Below the pieces are notes generated by a model. That model worked only from the letters and a program-made list of their open reading frames with translations. It did not search any database and had not been told where the DNA came from. A DNA stretch of 64,000 nucleotides from Siminovitchia fortis (lineage in GTDB: Bacteria > Bacillota > Bacilli > Bacillales > Bacillaceae_C), in the NCBI RefSeq assembly GCF_003605365.2, contig NZ_QYTU02000005.1, positions 55,043-119,042 on the forward strand, read 5' to 3'. Made by a program: the position numbers and the translations under genes. This document shows, in pieces, positions 7,651 through 14,855 of the stretch. Each line of letters opens with the position of its first letter. Position 1 is the first letter of the stretch.

Positions 7651-8211
7651 ATGAAAAATGATAGAAAAGCCCGGCTGAAAAAGCTGGTAAAAGAAAACAA
7701 AATAAAACGAGCGAAGATACAGCTTGCGGACGATTTATTGAAACACTACGGCATCAATATTTCCGGGAAAGAATATGCTGATTTTCAGATTTCCGAGAAA
7801 GTGCATTATGAAGTTTATGAGCAAATTAAAACTGACGAAACCAAATCTATGAGTTTCTCTTATAATGAAGAAATGCTCAAGTCGAAGATGAATTTTCTCT
7901 TTGACTACTTTCGGGATTACGGAAAAGAAACCATTTTGTTTTACCCATCCACATTCGGCTTTTACTTTAGAAGCAGCAATCAGCTTTATCTTGATTACCC
8001 AATTGCCCTCAAAATTCCGTTGGCAGAATGCAAAGAGATGGTAATAAAATTGATGTTGGACATGCGAGATGACTTAATTGTTGTATCGGAGAACTTAAAA
8101 TTTGGGTTTGTTTTAAGTGAAGATGAATATTCATATGTGACGATAGATTATTGGGTAAAAAACAAAGGCGCAAGCGCCGGTTTATCGACGTACAGACTGG
8201 AGCGCTTCTGA
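7651..8211 (+). CDS. Hypothetical protein whose C-terminus is encoded by a dispersed repeat
   Basis: 186 residues. ATG 7651 has AGGTGAT upstream. The N-terminus is basic (KARLKKLVKENKIKRAKIQLADDLLKHYG), followed by an alpha/beta body with many aromatics; I cannot name the family with confidence, although it resembles small YxiF-like cytosolic proteins. The last 15 or so codons (from about 8164, KGASAGLSTYRLERF) and the stop lie in the repeat shared with 291, 35838 and 61850. The original 3' end was therefore replaced or extended when the repeat arrived. Whether it is still functional is not known. Confidence 0.55.
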   Translation: MKNDRKARLKKLVKENKIKRAKIQLADDLLKHYGINISGKEYADFQISEKVHYEVYEQIKTDETKSMSFSYNEEMLKSKMNFLFDYFRDYGKETILFYPSTFGFYFRSSNQLYLDYPIALKIPLAECKEMVIKLMLDMRDDLIVVSENLKFGFVLSEDEYSYVTIDYWVKNKGASAGLSTYRLERF

Positions 8212-8472
8212 CGAGATAAAGGAAACACGCGCAGCGCAGCGGAGCGATGTTGCCTTATCGTAGGAAAGCTACTACTTGAGATGGCTTCGTGTGATGCTTC
8301 CTTGAGTTGGCGTCGTGCAGCTTTGCGACGAGGTGAGCCCATACCTCTTAGAGTAAGCTGCGCCGCAGGAGCACATTAAGCGTGAAGTCTGCTAGTCGAT
8401 AGGCGCTGGCCTCCTTAAAGCGCCACGTCCTGTGGCGCCGGCGGCACTAGGACTTCCTGTCCGTCGGAGCCG
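8161..8472. repeat. Dispersed intergenic repeat, copy 2
   Basis: Same ordered words as copy 1 (CGACGTACAGACTGGAG, GACGAGATAAAGGAAACACG, TTATCGTAGGAAAGCTACTA, GTCTGCTAGTCGATAGGCGC), plus a second GC-rich module from 8409 (AAAGCGCCACGTCCTGTGGC, ACTTCCTGTCCGTCGGAGCC) that is also found at 62274-62324. It begins within the coding region of the gene at 7651 and fills the gap up to the terminator at 8534. Confidence 0.8.
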
Positions 8473-8533
8473 GACGTAGCACAAAAAGATAATGAGTTAT
8501 CAACAACTTAAGCGCTTTATACGCTAAACATAT

Positions 8534-8560
8534 AAAAAGCCGATCGTTTAATGGATCGGC
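8534..8560 (-). terminator. Terminator of the hypothetical gene at 8572
   Basis: GCCGATC-CATTAAAC-GATCGGC followed by TTTTTATATG on the minus strand, 12 nt past the stop. Confidence 0.85.
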
Positions 8561-8571
8561 AATTTACATAC

Positions 8572-9030
8572 TTATGTTAAGCTGATTGATTTTAATTCTT
8601 CCTGCTTTTTTTCAGTAACGGTAAATCCCAGTTTTTCAAGTGTCCGGATGATGCCGCTACAATAGTCTTTGTGTGCAATGAGGAACGTGCGGTCCGCTTC
8701 AATTTTTTCCTTTACGCTGGAAAGCATTGAGAAAAGTGCCGCCGTTTTTTCGTACGTTTCGTCTTTCGGCATATCTTCCAAAAGTGAGGTTGCTTCTTCT
8801 GTGACCGGCAAAATCCATATTTCGCACGGATTCGGAATTTCAAGCAGTTGATTGAATACATCCATTTTTTCCAACGGGGTTCTAAACGTAAAATCGGTCA
8901 GTTCATAAACACATGTTGTAGAATAATCGATATCAGGAAAAGGTGAAGGATCGCCTTTTACGAAAGATTTGACTTTTAAATTGGTTTCGCCAAGCGTATG
9001 GTCATCCGAGTGAGAAGAAATCGTATTCAC
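8572..9030 (-). CDS. Hypothetical protein
   Basis: Not recognised. 152 residues, acidic, soluble, no signal or membrane segment. Start GTG at 9030 with GGGGG 7 nt upstream. The alternating strand/helix pattern (CEIWILPVTEE, DRTFLIAHKDYCSGIIRTLE) suggests a small alpha/beta domain; two cysteines are not in a metal motif. It is single-gene with its own terminator. The glycerate kinase gene ends about 140 nt upstream on the same strand, without obvious link. Confidence 0.55.
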   Translation of the reverse strand: MNTISSHSDDHTLGETNLKVKSFVKGDPSPFPDIDYSTTCVYELTDFTFRTPLEKMDVFNQLLEIPNPCEIWILPVTEEATSLLEDMPKDETYEKTAALFSMLSSVKEKIEADRTFLIAHKDYCSGIIRTLEKLGFTVTEKKQEELKSISLT

Positions 9031-9167
9031 TGTTATGCCCCCTCTCCAAATTTAGAGCTGTTCTTTTCTCTAAAAAGAGAAATACCCTTCTTTCCGGAAT
9101 GTTAAACAGGGGCTCTCCTATAAACGCATCGCAAACAGCGGACGCTTTGAAGGATAAGGGAGGATAT

Positions 9168-10301
9168 TTATTTGAAAAAGGTACGGCAAACCTGCTCAGC
9201 AGTATGTTCAAGGAGCTCGGGAGCTGATTCCATTGCTTCAGCAAGTGTCATTGGCCTCGTCATAATGCTGTGGACACTGACCACTCCAAATTGGTAAAGT
9301 CTTTCGATATCTTTCCCGACAGATCCTGCGATAATGATGGTTGGTACCCCCATATTCTTTGCTGCCTGCGCTGCTCTCATCGGCGTTTTGCCGAAGGCTG
9401 TCTGGAAGTCGGCCTGCCCTTCACCTGTGATTAACAAATCAGCACCTGCCAGCTGTTCCTTTAGCCTTGTATATTTCATTACAACCTCGGCACCCTTTTC
9501 CATTACAGATGGAAAAAATGCCTGAAAGGCACCGCCGAGTCCTCCGGCCGCCCCGGCACCCGGCATGTTGTGCAGCTTTACGCCCATAATTTCTTTTACC
9601 TTGTTCGCCCAATGCGTCATGTTTTGATCCAAAATTTGGGCGGTTTCTTCCGTAGCTCCTTTTTGGGGGCCGAAAACAAAGGAAGCGCCGCTTTTACCGA
9701 CGAGCGGATTTTCAACGTCCGACGCGATAGCAAAATGACTTTCCTTGATGCGCGGATCAAAATTTTCTAAAGATATTTTGTGAACTTGGTTTAGTTTTCC
9801 GCCCCCGAATCCGATTTCTTTTTTTTCCTTATCTAAAATCTTTATCCCGAGCGCCTGCAGCATTCCTGCTCCGCCATCATTTGTCGCGGACCCGCCAAGC
9901 GCTACAATGAAGCTTCTAAAACCTTCGGAAAGGGCGCTTTTGATCAGTTCGCCTGTCCCATATGTCGTTGTAATAAGCGGATTACGTTCCTTTTCTGGGA
10001 CCAGATCCAAGCCGGAAGCGCTCGCTATTTCTATGACGCATGTTTTTTCATCTCCAAGAATGCCGTAAAAAGCTTCGACCGGCTTTCCAAGCGGACCCGT
10101 TACTGTAACAGCAGTCTTCTTTCCGTTCGTTGCTGCCACAAGCGTATCCATCGTTCCTTCACCGCCGTCGGCCAAAGGGACAGTGATTGTTTTGGCGGCG
10201 GGAAAAGACTTTTTTATCCCTTTTTCAATGGCTGATGCGGCTTCAAAAGCGGAAATGCTGCCTTTGAAAGAGTCGGGTGCAATCACAATTTTTATTTTCA
10301 A
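9168..10301 (-). CDS. glxK: Glycerate kinase (GlxK/GarK family)
   Basis: About 377 residues. It carries the family signatures: IVIAPDSFKGS at the N-terminus, PLADGGEGT near residue 45, VALGGSATNDGGAG near 125, GAAGGLGGA near 250 and LITGEGQ.D near 290. It phosphorylates D-glycerate in the cytosol, feeding glyoxylate or aldarate breakdown into glycolysis. The start is uncertain: TTG 10301 lies only 3 nt from AAAGGAGG, while GTG 10322 would add seven unlikely residues. The CdaR-family regulator at 18688 and glcDF at 22 kb fit the same hydroxy-acid pathway. Confidence 0.92.
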   Translation of the reverse strand: MKIKIVIAPDSFKGSISAFEAASAIEKGIKKSFPAAKTITVPLADGGEGTMDTLVAATNGKKTAVTVTGPLGKPVEAFYGILGDEKTCVIEIASASGLDLVPEKERNPLITTTYGTGELIKSALSEGFRSFIVALGGSATNDGGAGMLQALGIKILDKEKKEIGFGGGKLNQVHKISLENFDPRIKESHFAIASDVENPLVGKSGASFVFGPQKGATEETAQILDQNMTHWANKVKEIMGVKLHNMPGAGAAGGLGGAFQAFFPSVMEKGAEVVMKYTRLKEQLAGADLLITGEGQADFQTAFGKTPMRAAQAAKNMGVPTIIIAGSVGKDIERLYQFGVVSVHSIMTRPMTLAEAMESAPELLEHTAEQVCRTFFK

Positions 10302-10391
10302 CTGCCTCCTTTGGAATTTCACTCTCCCTCATGGTATATCAACTTGTAGTCCGAATTAACCTTTCCCTTCCTCCCCGGTTACATATCCTTC

Positions 10392-10548
10392 CTATTCCAA
10401 GTTAATCTCTTTGATCACTTCGGAGTATTTCTGATCAATGAACTCCAGGATCACATCTTTCATTGTTCGATCAGTTAAAACAGCAATCTCTCTTATTTTT
10501 TTTGTAACCAGGTTCAGCTTCGATGACGATCCGGTCAAAAACCGACAT
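10392..10548 (-). pseudogene. Small ORF broken at an A8 run, or a programmed-frameshift ORF
   Basis: On the minus strand GGGAGGGAG and ATG (10548) open a frame of about 25 residues that ends soon after a run of eight A. The other frame across the same A8 run continues with good coding character to TAG 10392 (KIREIAVLTDRTMKDVILEF...EVIKEINLE). A one- or two-base slip at A8 would join the well-started N-terminus to the longer C-terminus. Product not recognised; the C-terminal part resembles a short helix-rich DNA-binding or anti-repressor type peptide. A TTG start at 10538 in the longer frame is the alternative. Confidence 0.3.
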
Positions 10549-10562
10549 AAAAAACTCCCTCC

Positions 10563-11222
10563 CTAATTTGTTTCAAAATAAGCGCTGTTAAGTAAATGGT
10601 GGGTCACTTCGCCCACATCCCCATCAAAGGCATCAGTAACACCCCATACCTCTTTCACCTTTGTACCGTTGATATGATGGTCCAGATCATGCAGGATCCG
10701 GTGAACATAGTGTAAGGCATCCTCATCTTTTTTCATGAAGGCCAACTCCAGGAGCGCCTCAGCATTTTTTAAATCATTCTCCATTTTGCTCGGTTCAACA
10801 AAATCATGTAGATCCAGGAGATACTCCGCCATTTCAGCTGGATCCAGGGTCTCCCAAAGTATTTGTTCACCTTTTTCCCATCCTAAAAGTTGATTATAAT
10901 AATCATGCAGCTTTTTCAGTTTTCCTTTGCCATCTACTTCATAGCCAGACTTCCAGACAACATTTTGATCATACTCTTTTATTTCCGGCATGGGAGGACC
11001 GACATCCGACTGCGGCCAGTTACGGTAATCTTTTACCCACTCAGCGCCCGCCGGAGCGTCCGCTGGCTCAATCTCTGGTTCCGTTCCATCCAGCAAGGAA
11101 TTCGCTTCAGCTTGAATCTTTGCCTCAGCAGAAATATCACTCGTGAATTTATAAACACCTACACCGATCAAAGCCGCCAGAGCGACCGCCCCGGCGATCA
11201 CCAGACTCTTTAATTTGGGCAT
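10563..11222 (-). CDS. Membrane-anchored hypothetical protein
   Basis: 219 residues; not recognised. ATG 11222 is chosen because GGGAGG is about 9 nt upstream; an in-frame ATG at 11252 lacks this. The N-terminus (MPKLKSLVIAGAVALAALIGVGVYKF) is a signal-anchor without a lipobox, so the rest is probably outside the membrane. The body is acidic and tryptophan-rich (EWVKDYRNWPQ, NVVWKSGYE) with a His/Asp-rich segment VHRILHDLDHHING near residue 185 that could bind metal. No operon partner; the ISL3 unit begins about 60 nt upstream of its start. Confidence 0.6.
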   Translation of the reverse strand: MPKLKSLVIAGAVALAALIGVGVYKFTSDISAEAKIQAEANSLLDGTEPEIEPADAPAGAEWVKDYRNWPQSDVGPPMPEIKEYDQNVVWKSGYEVDGKGKLKKLHDYYNQLLGWEKGEQILWETLDPAEMAEYLLDLHDFVEPSKMENDLKNAEALLELAFMKKDEDALHYVHRILHDLDHHINGTKVKEVWGVTDAFDGDVGEVTHHLLNSAYFETN

Positions 11223-11339
11223 CGATTTTCTTTCCTCCCTTTTATTTATCACTTGATGTAGAAGCCCCGCAATGCAAATGTTAATGCTAGTACTAATGTT
11301 AATAATATTGGGTAATCGGAAAATAGTGTGGAAAGAGGG

Positions 11340-12680
11340 TTAAAAAGTACCCTCTTCCATAGCCTTAGACAGTGTGGAAAAATCAGCACCATAAATTTCT
11401 TCATACACCCATTCATAACCAGTTTGTGACCAACTTGGGAATTGATCGGGTAACATTTTTCCAAAAGTAACTTCAACTTCTTTGAATTTCTTTTTCTTTT
11501 TAACTTTACGATAGCCTTGAGTAAACAAAATCTTTGCTCTAAGGGCTTCAAAAGAATAACCACGACCAACATGGTTCATTGTCTTAATTAAACGATTGAG
11601 GGATTCCGTATAAGCGTTTGTAATAGGAGAATTGAAATAGTTGAATATTTCTTCTTCCCAATTATTCATAGCCCTAATCAGATCTTCAAAATAAGTCATT
11701 AATTCTTTAGGTACATTTGAAACCCAATTTTGATAGAGTATATAGGCATCGTTGATTGATTCAGCTTCATAGATGTCAAAGAATTGCTCTTTGAGTTCAT
11801 AAGCCTGTCCGAGTAATGGAAAGTTCTGAGTCCATACCTGTAGCTTTATCTGGTCATCAAAGTCTGTTAAGTCTTTACTCCTTGTAAGAAGCACATAACG
11901 ATCTCTCATAAGTTGTCTACGTTCTTTGGCTGTAATATTTTTACGGTTAGCTTTTCGGATTTTCTCTAAGGCTTCATTGGCTAATTTAACGACATGGAAT
12001 TTGTCAATTACGATTTTGGCATGTGGTATCACTGTGTTAACAGCACTCTTATAAGGATTCCACATATCCATTGCTACAAGTTCAATTTTATCAATGTCTT
12101 GGAGCTTTGAAAGATAACTGATAACATTATCTTTATTGCGTTTGCGTAAGATGTCAATTACTGACTTGTTTTCAACATCTGTGATGACACAACGATAGTT
12201 TTTAAGTAAATGGACTTCATCAATACCAAGCCATTTAGGAGTTCTAAAATCAGTTTGAGCTTCAAGCTCATCAACGTAGTCATTAAAGATGTTTCGTACA
12301 GTCTTTTCGTCAACGCCAATCTCTTCTGCAACACTGGTAAACGTTTTTACAAGGCTTGCTTCTTGAATCCAATTAATTAGCCTATTGGTAACAGAACGGC
12401 CTTCATCTATATCTGGAAGACTTTCAAAGAATGTAGCCCCACACTCATTACATTTGTAACGTTGTCTTTTAACGAAGATGCCAACTCGTTTAGCGTGCAT
12501 CGGCAAATCAAAGAATAATTGTTCCTTTTTACCATGCTTATATAGATTAGCAACCGTACCACATTTTGGGCAATAAGAAGGAGGTGGCAATGTAGTCTCA
12601 ACTAAGAACCTATAATCATATTCACTCTCCTTCATATCAAGAATCTTAAAACTTGGTAGATTGAGCATATTAGTTGTCAT
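11340..12680 (-). CDS. tnp: ISL3 family transposase
   Basis: 446 residues. N-terminal zinc ribbon (CPKCG near residue 31 and CNECG near 68), a helix-turn-helix (VAEEIGVDEKTVRNIF), then the ISL3 DDE core: LGIDEVHLLKN, VAMDMWNPY and the Glu in AYTESLNRLIKT. These are the catalytic acids expected for an active enzyme, and the length is normal. ATG 12680 is preferred; the upstream in-frame ATG 12710 adds ten atypical residues. The stop lies inside a hairpin (GGAAGAGGGTA...ACCCTCTTTCC, 11331-11358) that may act as terminator. Confidence 0.93.
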   Translation of the reverse strand: MTTNMLNLPSFKILDMKESEYDYRFLVETTLPPPSYCPKCGTVANLYKHGKKEQLFFDLPMHAKRVGIFVKRQRYKCNECGATFFESLPDIDEGRSVTNRLINWIQEASLVKTFTSVAEEIGVDEKTVRNIFNDYVDELEAQTDFRTPKWLGIDEVHLLKNYRCVITDVENKSVIDILRKRNKDNVISYLSKLQDIDKIELVAMDMWNPYKSAVNTVIPHAKIVIDKFHVVKLANEALEKIRKANRKNITAKERRQLMRDRYVLLTRSKDLTDFDDQIKLQVWTQNFPLLGQAYELKEQFFDIYEAESINDAYILYQNWVSNVPKELMTYFEDLIRAMNNWEEEIFNYFNSPITNAYTESLNRLIKTMNHVGRGYSFEALRAKILFTQGYRKVKKKKKFKEVEVTFGKMLPDQFPSWSQTGYEWVYEEIYGADFSTLSKAMEEGTF

Positions 12681-12795
12681 TATTTCATTTCCCTTTGTTT
12701 TATTGAGCATTTAATAAGAAAATCATATGAATTGCAGTTAAATAAGAAAGGCATTACTTAGCTATCACAGTAATGCCTTCATTAGTACAAACAGG

Positions 12796-13692
12796 TTATT
12801 TAGAAAACAGTCCACAATTGCTTAGTATTTCATCTGTGCCAAGTAAGGTAGCTTCTTCTATCCCCACATTATTGGTTTCCATGAAAGACTGCACTGCATG
12901 GTAGCCTACTGCATAACCAGCAAATGGTGATAAGCCAACAGGTTGATAGCCTTGTTCCTTTGCAATGGTATCACCAAACATATAACTGCTGACCTCAGCA
13001 AACCCTTTAATATCTAAAGCATCCTTTATAACTTCTTTTGAATATTCTAAGTCCTCTTTATCAAAAGAAGTAACCCAAGGTCCTAAAAGATCTTCTCCAT
13101 AAAGTTCTTTTGCAAATGACTCAGCTAAACCCTCTATAATTAAGTAATCACCAACGGTAACGTCTCCATGATCCCAATCAAAATATGAAAAACGGATATT
13201 ATGATGGAATTCATGTGCAATTACAGCAGGAATCCTTGGAATATTATAGGAGTTTGGGTAAATAGATACTTGAATAAACCCTGGAATTCCTCCAAAACCA
13301 CAATAACCTTTTTGTAATTCGAGCTTCTTCGGGTCAGCTATATACATACCAAATCTCAATTCATCAGCATTAATATTTATATTATTTTTTTCAATAAAAT
13401 CAATACAATGATTCAAAGTGCTATGTGCTGTTTGAAGAGCCTGAATTTCTTTTAAACTTTCTAATGCTTGTCTTCCAGTTTGAGTATCTGATACATTAAG
13501 ATAGCCAAGCATATTTGTAGCCATTATTACATCATACCCATTAGGTTGCTTAGCCTTTAATGGAACATTAATCATATTCCACATCTTTTCAAAAGGCTTC
13601 ATCATTGAGTACCGATAAAAATTTTCTTTATCTTCTTCCATTGAAAACAATTTATCGTATTGTTCAATTGTATCCTCAATTATTATTTTCAT
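12796..13692 (-). CDS. DUF2268 putative Zn-dependent protease, cargo of ISL3 unit
   Basis: 298 residues. AHEFHHNIRF near residue 165 contains HEFHH, the HExxH zinc motif, and IEGLAESFA near 193 supplies the third ligand Glu, as in gluzincin-like DUF2268 proteins. The C-terminal part YAVGYHAVQSF is also typical. No signal peptide, so cytosolic. ATG 13692 follows GAGGTGG at 5 nt and overlaps the MerR gene by 17 nt, so the two are translationally coupled. Substrate unknown; co-transcription with a TipAS-type regulator suggests induction by a small amphipathic ligand. Confidence 0.8.
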   Translation of the reverse strand: MKIIIEDTIEQYDKLFSMEEDKENFYRYSMMKPFEKMWNMINVPLKAKQPNGYDVIMATNMLGYLNVSDTQTGRQALESLKEIQALQTAHSTLNHCIDFIEKNNININADELRFGMYIADPKKLELQKGYCGFGGIPGFIQVSIYPNSYNIPRIPAVIAHEFHHNIRFSYFDWDHGDVTVGDYLIIEGLAESFAKELYGEDLLGPWVTSFDKEDLEYSKEVIKDALDIKGFAEVSSYMFGDTIAKEQGYQPVGLSPFAGYAVGYHAVQSFMETNNVGIEEATLLGTDEILSNCGLFSK

Positions 13693-14449
13693 TGCTACCA
13701 CCTCTTATTTGATTATTCGTAAAGACCTCCATCGCCTTACTCATGAGTTTTGCTAAACCCTCACCATACTGATCTATATTTTTTGTGAAACGTTCATCAT
13801 TAATATAAAGTTGACCTAATCCATAAAAGGCATCAAGAGAGTACTTACTAAAATTTTCATTTAAAAAGTCATACCATTGTTTAATTGTTGCTTGTACCTC
13901 TTGGGATTCGGGGGATTGATCACGAAGGCATGCAAGTTTATTGAAGATCATATCCCATCTATCAGATAAATCATTTTGTTCATCTTTGGACATTCCCTTT
14001 AGTTTTGCGTTTATCTCATCAATAGATTGATTTCCCCAACGGCGACGAGCCTCTTCTTCAAATTGGTTGAATCCAACGTTAATTCCCTCAAACCTCTCTT
14101 CATTCGTCATTTGTATTTCTCCCGCCATATGTTTAATCGTCTTATCAATGGTTTCAATCATTTTATCGACTTTTTTTCGTTTCTCAATCAACATTTTTCG
14201 TTGTAAAATCAATGCTTCTTGTCGGTTAAATAAAGGGCTGTTAATAATCTTTTTAATTTCCTTTAAGGTGAATCCAAGTTCCTTGAAAAATAAAATTTGT
14301 TGTAATGTTTCAAGGTTTTCTTCTGAATAGAGTCGATAACCAGAATCAGTGATTTCTTTTGGGGTCAACAATCCAATCTGATCATAATGATGAAGTGTAC
14401 GAATACTAACACCAACCAATTCTGCCACTTCTTTTACCTTCATATCCAT
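13676..14449 (-). CDS. MerR-family regulator with TipAS ligand-binding domain (Mta/TipAL-like)
   Basis: 257 residues, the same size as B. subtilis Mta. N-terminal MerR helix-turn-helix and wings (VKEVAELVGVSIRTLHHYDQIGLL, then GYRLYSEENL), a coiled-coil dimer helix about 75-110, and a C-terminal TipAS domain (NEERFEGINVGFNQFEEEARRRWG, near residues 117-140), which in relatives binds thiopeptide or other antibiotics. ATG 14449 lies 7 nt after GGAGGTG. The promoter has a 19-bp spacer, so it probably activates its own operon. Confidence 0.88.
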   Translation of the reverse strand: MDMKVKEVAELVGVSIRTLHHYDQIGLLTPKEITDSGYRLYSEENLETLQQILFFKELGFTLKEIKKIINSPLFNRQEALILQRKMLIEKRKKVDKMIETIDKTIKHMAGEIQMTNEERFEGINVGFNQFEEEARRRWGNQSIDEINAKLKGMSKDEQNDLSDRWDMIFNKLACLRDQSPESQEVQATIKQWYDFLNENFSKYSLDAFYGLGQLYINDERFTKNIDQYGEGLAKLMSKAMEVFTNNQIRGGSNENNN

Positions 14450-14473
14450 CACTTTGCACCTCCTTCAATTACC

Positions 14474-14504
14474 ACTATAGAGTATTAAGTTACGTTAGAG
14501 TCAA
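14474..14504 (-). promoter_or_regulatory. MerR-type promoter (19-bp spacer)
   Basis: Minus strand TTGACT, 19 bp, TATAGT. The long spacer contains CTAACGTAACTTAATAC, resembling MerR-family operators (CTAACGTAACGT type). This is the arrangement in which a bound MerR protein untwists the DNA to activate. It drives the MerR-DUF2268 pair. Confidence 0.7.
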
Positions 14505-14820
14505 TAGAAAGAAGATACTTTATGAAAAGGGATTTTGTATTGAAATACTTATTTTTAAATGAAGAGCTTTTTTGTGAGCAATTATGAGGGTTTATAAGAA
14601 TTCCACACTATTATCCGATTTACGATAAGATAAACATTATCTATTTATTTGGGGTTTTCCACACGATAATCCGAATACCCATAATATTTTTATTAATAAT
14701 GCTATCGTTAATGCTAATGTAAAATCAAATTATCATCCCCTGACACCGCAAGTCAAGGAGACGATTGTTTGTTATTTAGAAGCTTGATTTCAGGCTCCTT
14801 CTCATTATAATTGGCCGAAT
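14505..14820. other. Gene-free A+T-rich right flank of the ISL3 unit
   Basis: No gene seen. It holds two TTCCACAC-type IS ends (14601-14623 and 14657-14680) in the same orientation, and one GTTAATGCTA word (14707-14716) matching a copy outside the left end. Confidence 0.6.
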
Positions 14821-14852
14821 ACTAAAACCCCCGGCAGGCCGAGGGTTTTAGT
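14821..14852. terminator. Terminator of the subtilase gene
   Basis: ACTAAAACCCTCGGC-CT-GCCGGGGGTTTTAGT read on the minus strand, with one G-T mismatch position; A and T runs on both sides. Confidence 0.85.
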
Positions 14853-14855
14853 AAA

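Larger units (their letters stand above)
11311..14680. mobile_element. ISL3-family mobile unit with cargo genes
   Basis: Left end 11311-11333 and right end 14601-14623 are inverted copies: reading outward from the right, TTCCACACTATTATCCGATT against TTCCACACTATTTTCCGATT from the left. A second right copy lies at 14657-14680 (TTCCACACGATAATCCGAAT, then ACCC), matching the left end further outward (TACCC). The unit holds an ISL3 transposase, a DUF2268 gene and a MerR gene, all on the minus strand and visibly more A+T-rich than their surroundings. The 10-bp word GTTAATGCTA occurs just outside both ends (11280-11289, 14707-14716). Exact ends and target duplication are uncertain. Confidence 0.6.

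Noticed and set aside
11280..14716. GTTAATGCTA direct repeats as exact target-site duplication of the IS
   Set aside because: They lie about 20-26 bp outside the recognisable inverted ends and are 10 bp, whereas ISL3 elements usually make 8-bp duplications next to the ends; kept only as an observation.
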